Shown one piece after another: positions 61,201 through 64,000 of a stretch of DNA of 64,000 bases. The notes beneath the pieces are model-generated. The model saw only the letters and a program-made list of their open reading frames with translations. It had not been told where the DNA came from and ran no database searches. Position numbers and translations under genes: made by a program. How positions within the stretch are numbered: the first letter of the stretch is position 1; the number at the start of each line of letters is the position of its first letter. The stretch lies in NCBI GenBank assembly GCA_964511425.1, contig CAZEFI010000003.1:1-64000 (forward strand), read 5' to 3'. Source of the stretch: Bin55 sp964511425 (lineage in GTDB: Bacteria; Pseudomonadota; Gammaproteobacteria; Pseudomonadales; Azotimanducaceae).

Positions 61201-61833
61201 CGAGGTGAGAGCCCAAGGCAGGCGACTAGTGATCCATTGCAAACCAAACATACAAAATGCTACTAGGAGTAATGCTATAAACCGTGGTCTGATGATCCAA
61301 GCGAGCAAAAGCACTAGCGCTCCAAAGAAGATAAAGTTGGGTAGTACATCCAACAGCAGAAACGATGCCACGCTCCATGGTTCGATAGGCTCTCCAAATG
61401 GAATCGCGAGCGCCTCCGACAACAGTCCATACGCTATGGCGAGCGTCAGTACGAGCAATAGCAACAGTCCCATGATGAGAAATACGCCAAACAACCGTCC
61501 TAAGAAAAACTGAAGACTGCCGACCGGTTTGCAATCGAGAACCTCTTGGATGCGGTACCTCTCGTCTCGAGAATGTATATCAAATGCGAAAAGCAGAACG
61601 CCAATACAGAACAAAGCTAGGAAGTTGCTACCGAGAATCCCAAAGAAATATCGCGGACTAATGACTCCATACATCGGTAAAACCCCGGAATCCTGCATTT
61701 GAAACAACGTCACAATGACGAAGTACCACAGACAAGTTACAAAGGTAAGAGTCAGAATGAATTTTGTGCGGCTTAGCCTAGTACACACGCGGATTTCGTT
61801 CCGAGCAAGCACCCACCACATTGGAAGTCTCAT
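58288..61833 (-). CDS. ABC-2 type permease fused to M1-aminopeptidase-like and golvesin-like domains, copy B
   Basis: 1181 residues, a tandem paralogue of copy A along its entire length. Shared blocks: SPRYFFGILGSNFLALFCIGVLLFAFD (permease helix), CKPVGSLQFFLGRLFGV, LRGNVDIYPGRTIDLNLTLDV, VKWYPTSGTATNEDLW, SVPSGWLVAGPAQRELAEE, TALRTFGGGRSL, and a golvesin-like end (VIDDLDSGFSVVD ... TAYGKYWKTLALNRRGSGE ... YADAIRW). Here also no HExxH is found (the corresponding stretch is NHLIHFYQSVFF). It is the first gene of the minus-strand block, divergent from the methyltransferase 42 bases away, so no ABC ATPase precedes it. Function unknown; export-linked periplasmic binding or assembly is inferred. 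Confidence 0.8.
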   Translation of the reverse strand: MRLPMWWVLARNEIRVCTRLSRTKFILTLTFVTCLWYFVIVTLFQMQDSGVLPMYGVISPRYFFGILGSNFLALFCIGVLLFAFDIHSRDERYRIQEVLDCKPVGSLQFFLGRLFGVFLIMGLLLLLVLTLAIAYGLLSEALAIPFGEPIEPWSVASFLLLDVLPNFIFFGALVLLLAWIIRPRFIALLLVAFCMFGLQWITSRLPWALTSPLQMVTGNVIFPSEITPTLWTVEIVLNRIALILMGLGFLYWLASLHSRNTGSNLGPRKLGLYTFGGGILLIAGMLGMQFMEQQQIAGWKRFHDEHFEPDSFPDIHKLRGNVDIYPGRTIDLNLTLDVSIAGEHSGEFVLFSLNPNYRIRELSISGESIKDAKFKKGLLRIPRKYFSENIVELQLKAKGRPKSQFAYLDSVERISKVVGLEARQLRYLGTENYIFHPEFVTLMPGVKWYPTSGTATNEDLWSRRRKDFFTVDMHVSVPSGWLVAGPAQRELAEENDRAVFRFRSNNSLPRIALVASRFESASHQVDGIEFELLYSRVHKRNFDALTLPDNPPHLPIVEHKLEQMRSSSLDYPFSVYSLVEVPTALRTFGGGRSLKPVLGMPGILMMPETSLPTMHLDSLHAENDYQRAGDLDWADRNWVTSKIHRLRTYFGIEQFAGNHLIHFYQSVFFDQVSATGPRAEMLNLILEQMIHLVFEEREISFEFDIGLDREVLDLSHIDPVQIANILRSIEASPHQRYIEMEIGDQILEWFTARNRKLTSAAVMEAVESLSLADYEPSNESTVERRALRLRTLGISRLLMDLWGTDVIVPIIAELRQQFRGHNFSYDDFLSVTEAHGVDFEQQLGDMIYSSSLPGFITSNVAQRRVQTEEDDTAIFETTFILQNGESTAGFCRVIPGSPGMAYLRDFGNWIPVFVEKNQALEVVLHSGSPRIDVVIQPYLSLNHDILQLDLPTIQDLSEEENRYGGTPEIVSIREIEPVQSVGDSFIVIDDLDSGFSVVDNSSRFQFNPFISLARRFVGVSDSEMIRGLPIYQFNEIVVQNDTWERKSDTTAYGKYWKTLALNRRGSGETFAKFSTILPSTGSWQVEYFLPKVNISRTRRYRGSTYTETIGGDIAGVAKIDVHIDEVVNTESLDAMKVAPGWHLIGTYEVNNPEVEVWISNPNEYKYVYADAIRWSPVENDE

Positions 61834-61875
61834 CTTCTGCTAAAGCGATTTCGCGATAATGTCCTACTACTTATT

Positions 61876-62940
61876 ATGCTAATAAATACATCCCACAAAT
61901 TGGTGTTTACGGACGCACGAAACCTTTCGTCGGTTCCAGATAACAGCGTGCATCTCGTCGTCACGTCTCCGCCGTACCCGATGATTAAGATGTGGGACCA
62001 CATCTATTCCACACAGAACGAACACATCCATCACGCACTTGAGAGTGGAAAAGGTAAGGACGCTTTCGAGCAAATGCATTGTCTACTTGATGCAGTATGG
62101 ATAGAAGTGGATCGCGTTCTAGTATCTGGTGGTATTTGTTGTATTAATATCGGGGATGCTACGCGTTCTTTCGGTGGCCAGTTTGCACTGTATCCCAATC
62201 ACCAAAGAGTCCAACAAACCTTTCTTACACGAGACTACCACTGCTTACCAAGCACGATATGGCGCAAAGTCACCAATGCTCCAAACAAATTTATGGGATC
62301 AGGGATGATGCCGCCAAGTGCCTACGTGACTCTGGAGCATGAGTGGATTCTGATCTTTAGAAAGAATGGTCGTAGAGCGTTCGAAACTGAAAGTGAAAAG
62401 TCAAAGCGTTTAGCTAGTGCATACTTCTGGGAAGAACGCAATGTCTGGTTTAGCGATCTCTGGCAACTACATGGTACTACGCAAAACATTAGTCTATCGA
62501 ATACAAGACGATCGCGAAGCGCGGCTTTTCCATTCGAATTACCCTATCGTTTGATCAACATGTACTCCGTCAAAGGTGATACTGTTCTTGATCCTTTTCT
62601 TGGGACCGGTACGACTATGTTTGCTGCAATAGCATCGGAGCGCAACAGCATTGGGGTTGAAGTCGATCATAGTCTTCAAAAATTGATTCAAGCCCAAATT
62701 TCGACTGAGAGGGTACTAGCGATAAATCAATACACGACTCAGCGTCTGGGGCACCACGAACAATTTGTGAGGAACTTCAACAAGCCACTGAAACACTTCA
62801 ATGCAATCCATAACTTTGAGGTGGTTACCCGCCAAGAGATACAACTCAGGCTACGTTTCATCGAGTCATTACAAATTCACGATACACAGATTACCGCCAA
62901 TTACTGCGACGAAGAACCAATAATCCCGAAGGTGTTTTAG
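61876..62940 (+). CDS. DNA (cytosine-N4 or adenine-N6) methyltransferase, apparently orphan
   Basis: 354 residues. The catalytic motif IV is T-S-P-P-Y-P (about residues 34-39), typical for amino-methyltransferases and most often for N4-cytosine enzymes. The SAM motif I comes later (VLDPFLGTGTTMFAA, about 239-253, then IGVEVD), so the order IV-then-I is that of the beta class. WRKVTNAPNKFMGSGMMPPSAYVTLEHEWILIFRKNG is the usual middle block. No restriction endonuclease or specificity gene is next to it, so it may be a solitary regulatory or protective methylase. ATG start at 61876, divergent from ABC-2 copy B; it converges on glmS. Confidence 0.9.
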   Translation: MLINTSHKLVFTDARNLSSVPDNSVHLVVTSPPYPMIKMWDHIYSTQNEHIHHALESGKGKDAFEQMHCLLDAVWIEVDRVLVSGGICCINIGDATRSFGGQFALYPNHQRVQQTFLTRDYHCLPSTIWRKVTNAPNKFMGSGMMPPSAYVTLEHEWILIFRKNGRRAFETESEKSKRLASAYFWEERNVWFSDLWQLHGTTQNISLSNTRRSRSAAFPFELPYRLINMYSVKGDTVLDPFLGTGTTMFAAIASERNSIGVEVDHSLQKLIQAQISTERVLAINQYTTQRLGHHEQFVRNFNKPLKHFNAIHNFEVVTRQEIQLRLRFIESLQIHDTQITANYCDEEPIIPKVF

Positions 62941-62955
62941 TCCTTATCTCTCTAA

Positions 62956-64000
62956 TTACTCGACGGTAACGGACTTTGCGATATTTCTAGGTTGGTCGAT
63001 GTCCGTCCCTTTGTGGACTGCGATGTGGTAGGCTAGCAATTGGAGCGGGATGGTGTACACAATCGGCGATAGTACGCGATGTACGGTGGGTACTTCAATA
63101 GTTGTTACATCTGGTCCGGGGACAAATTCGGTGCCTTCATCGGTAAATACATACAACTTGCCGCCGCGAGCGCGAACTTCTTGCAAGTTCGATTGCACCT
63201 TTCTAAGCAATTCATTGCTTGGTGCGACTGCGACGACGGGCATCTTTCGATCGACGAGAGCGAGCGGACCATGTTTTAGTTCTCCTGCAGGATAACCTTC
63301 TGCATGGATATACGAGAGTTCCTTTAACTTGAGCGCTCCTTCCATGGCGATGGGGTAGTGCGTACCGCGACCGATGAAGAGAACATGTTTCTTCGTCACG
63401 AACTCTTCGGCAAGTATTTGCATTTGTTCCTTCAATCCTAATACCTGCTCGATTTTTTCGGGTAGCGTATGCAACGCTTGAACGATTTCTTGTTCTTCTT
63501 CTTTTGGGAATCCCCTTGTCCGAGCAAGTACCAACGCTAGCAATAACAGATCGACTAATACTGCAGTAAACGCTTTTGTTGATGCAACACTTACTTCGAC
63601 ACCGGCTCGCATTGGTAGTGCGGAATCAGATTCTCGCATGAGAGTGCTCGTGGTGACGTTACCAATGTTCATCGTGTGCAAGTATTCGCGCGTTTCGGCT
63701 AAGCGGAGTGCGGCAATCGTATCTGCAGATTCACCGGATTGCGATAGCGATAGGAAGAGTGAGTTCTTTGGCACCGCGGCGTTTCGATAACGAAATTCTG
63801 AAGCGATTTCGGCATCACAGGGAACCCGCGCGAGGTCCTCAATCCAATACCTCGCCACCAGTGCCGCGTAGAAACTCGTCCCGCATCCAACAATAGAGAG
63901 TGCCTCAGCCTTTTCTAGTACTTCTACAGCTTCAATACCAAAGGTTTGAACAACGACTTCTGAACTAGTGATGCGACCTTCTAAAGTATTTCGTATGCTC
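62956..64000 (-). CDS. glmS: Glutamine-fructose-6-phosphate aminotransferase GlmS, C-terminal part (gene runs off the window)
   Basis: Makes glucosamine-6-phosphate for peptidoglycan and LPS. About 347 residues of the usual 610 are here: both SIS (isomerase) domains but not the N-terminal glutaminase. GCGTSFYAALVARYW (first SIS, before the frame's first GTG at 63858), SLSQSGESADTIAALRLA, SVASTKAFTA, IGRGTHYPIAMEGALKLKELSYIHAEGYPAGELKHGP and the invariant C-terminus KSVTVE are all present. The frame is open to the right edge at 64000 without a stop, so the true start is outside. It converges on the methyltransferase gene. Confidence 0.97.
   Translation of the reverse strand, partial: SIRNTLEGRITSSEVVVQTFGIEAVEVLEKAEALSIVGCGTSFYAALVARYWIEDLARVPCDAEIASEFRYRNAAVPKNSLFLSLSQSGESADTIAALRLAETREYLHTMNIGNVTTSTLMRESDSALPMRAGVEVSVASTKAFTAVLVDLLLLALVLARTRGFPKEEEQEIVQALHTLPEKIEQVLGLKEQMQILAEEFVTKKHVLFIGRGTHYPIAMEGALKLKELSYIHAEGYPAGELKHGPLALVDRKMPVVAVAPSNELLRKVQSNLQEVRARGGKLYVFTDEGTEFVPGPDVTTIEVPTVHRVLSPIVYTIPLQLLAYHIAVHKGTDIDQPRNIAKSVTVE

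Noticed and set aside
1..64000. tRNA, rRNA, CRISPR arrays, transposases or integrase/attachment sites
   Set aside because: Looked for in all gaps by eye; none recognised. A tRNAscan and repeat search would be needed to exclude weak cases.

Overview
The window looks like a scaffold from the genome of an uncultivated gammaproteobacterium, probably a metagenome-assembled genome. The evidence is an RpoH with a full sigma-32 RpoH box, a neighbouring waaA and tolC, rpoZ-spoT followed by ridA and recG, a ubiA, a TRAP transporter and a TonB receptor. Base composition is moderate, somewhat below 50% GC by eye. A run of exactly 100 N at 30007-30106 marks a scaffold join of unknown length, and glmS runs off the right edge.

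Layout. (1) 0.2-5.8 kb: trmB and rpoH, with a perfect CIRCE element over the rpoH promoter, a small membrane protein, an ammonium transporter and a class III aminotransferase. (2) 5.9-15.6 kb: a thiamine-biosynthesis region on the plus strand, thiD-thiE-thiE/tenI-like and thiC-thiO-thiS-thiG. Between the two halves lie a Tat-exported substrate-binding protein, a Cache-HAMP protein without an output domain, and an OFA-type MFS transporter. The genes are tightly packed, often with 4-base overlaps. (3) 15.64-15.86 kb: a short selenoprotein W-like gene on the minus strand, readable only if an in-frame TGA is decoded as selenocysteine. (4) 16-22.2 kb: a Ser/Thr protein kinase divergent from a four-gene overlapping operon coding for a MotA/TolQ/ExbB-like channel, two membrane-anchored partners and a membrane-anchored protein with two FGE/sulfatase-modifying-factor-like domains.

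(5) 22.6-30 kb: TonB-dependent receptor, RtcB RNA ligase, S9 peptidase and Hsp20. (6) 30.1-45 kb: mostly conserved housekeeping genes: waaA (5' end lost in the gap), tolC, rpoZ, a spoT whose synthetase half looks catalytically degenerate, ridA, recG, a 54-residue rubredoxin, ubiA, a TRAP dctQ-dctM pair facing a lipoprotein-dctP pair, and uvrD.

(7) 45-62 kb: an accessory region built from tandem duplications. It holds two MNT-HEPN fusion proteins plus the decayed start of a third, a fused AbiEi/AbiEii-like protein whose catalytic Asp residues are replaced by Asn, a broken beta-rich gene, two helical-repeat proteins (one split by a nonsense codon), and two giant ABC-2 permease/M1-peptidase-like/golvesin-like fusions with no ABC ATPase nearby. 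(8) 61.9-64 kb: an apparently orphan DNA methyltransferase and the C-terminal part of glmS.

The thiamine genes together would make and join both halves of thiamine phosphate by the ThiO (glycine oxidase) route. The kinase/channel/FGE operon and the duplicated 45-62 kb region are the best candidates for undescribed biology. The selenoprotein W-like gene is the clearest feature that standard gene calling would miss. No tRNA, rRNA, CRISPR array or insertion sequence was recognised.
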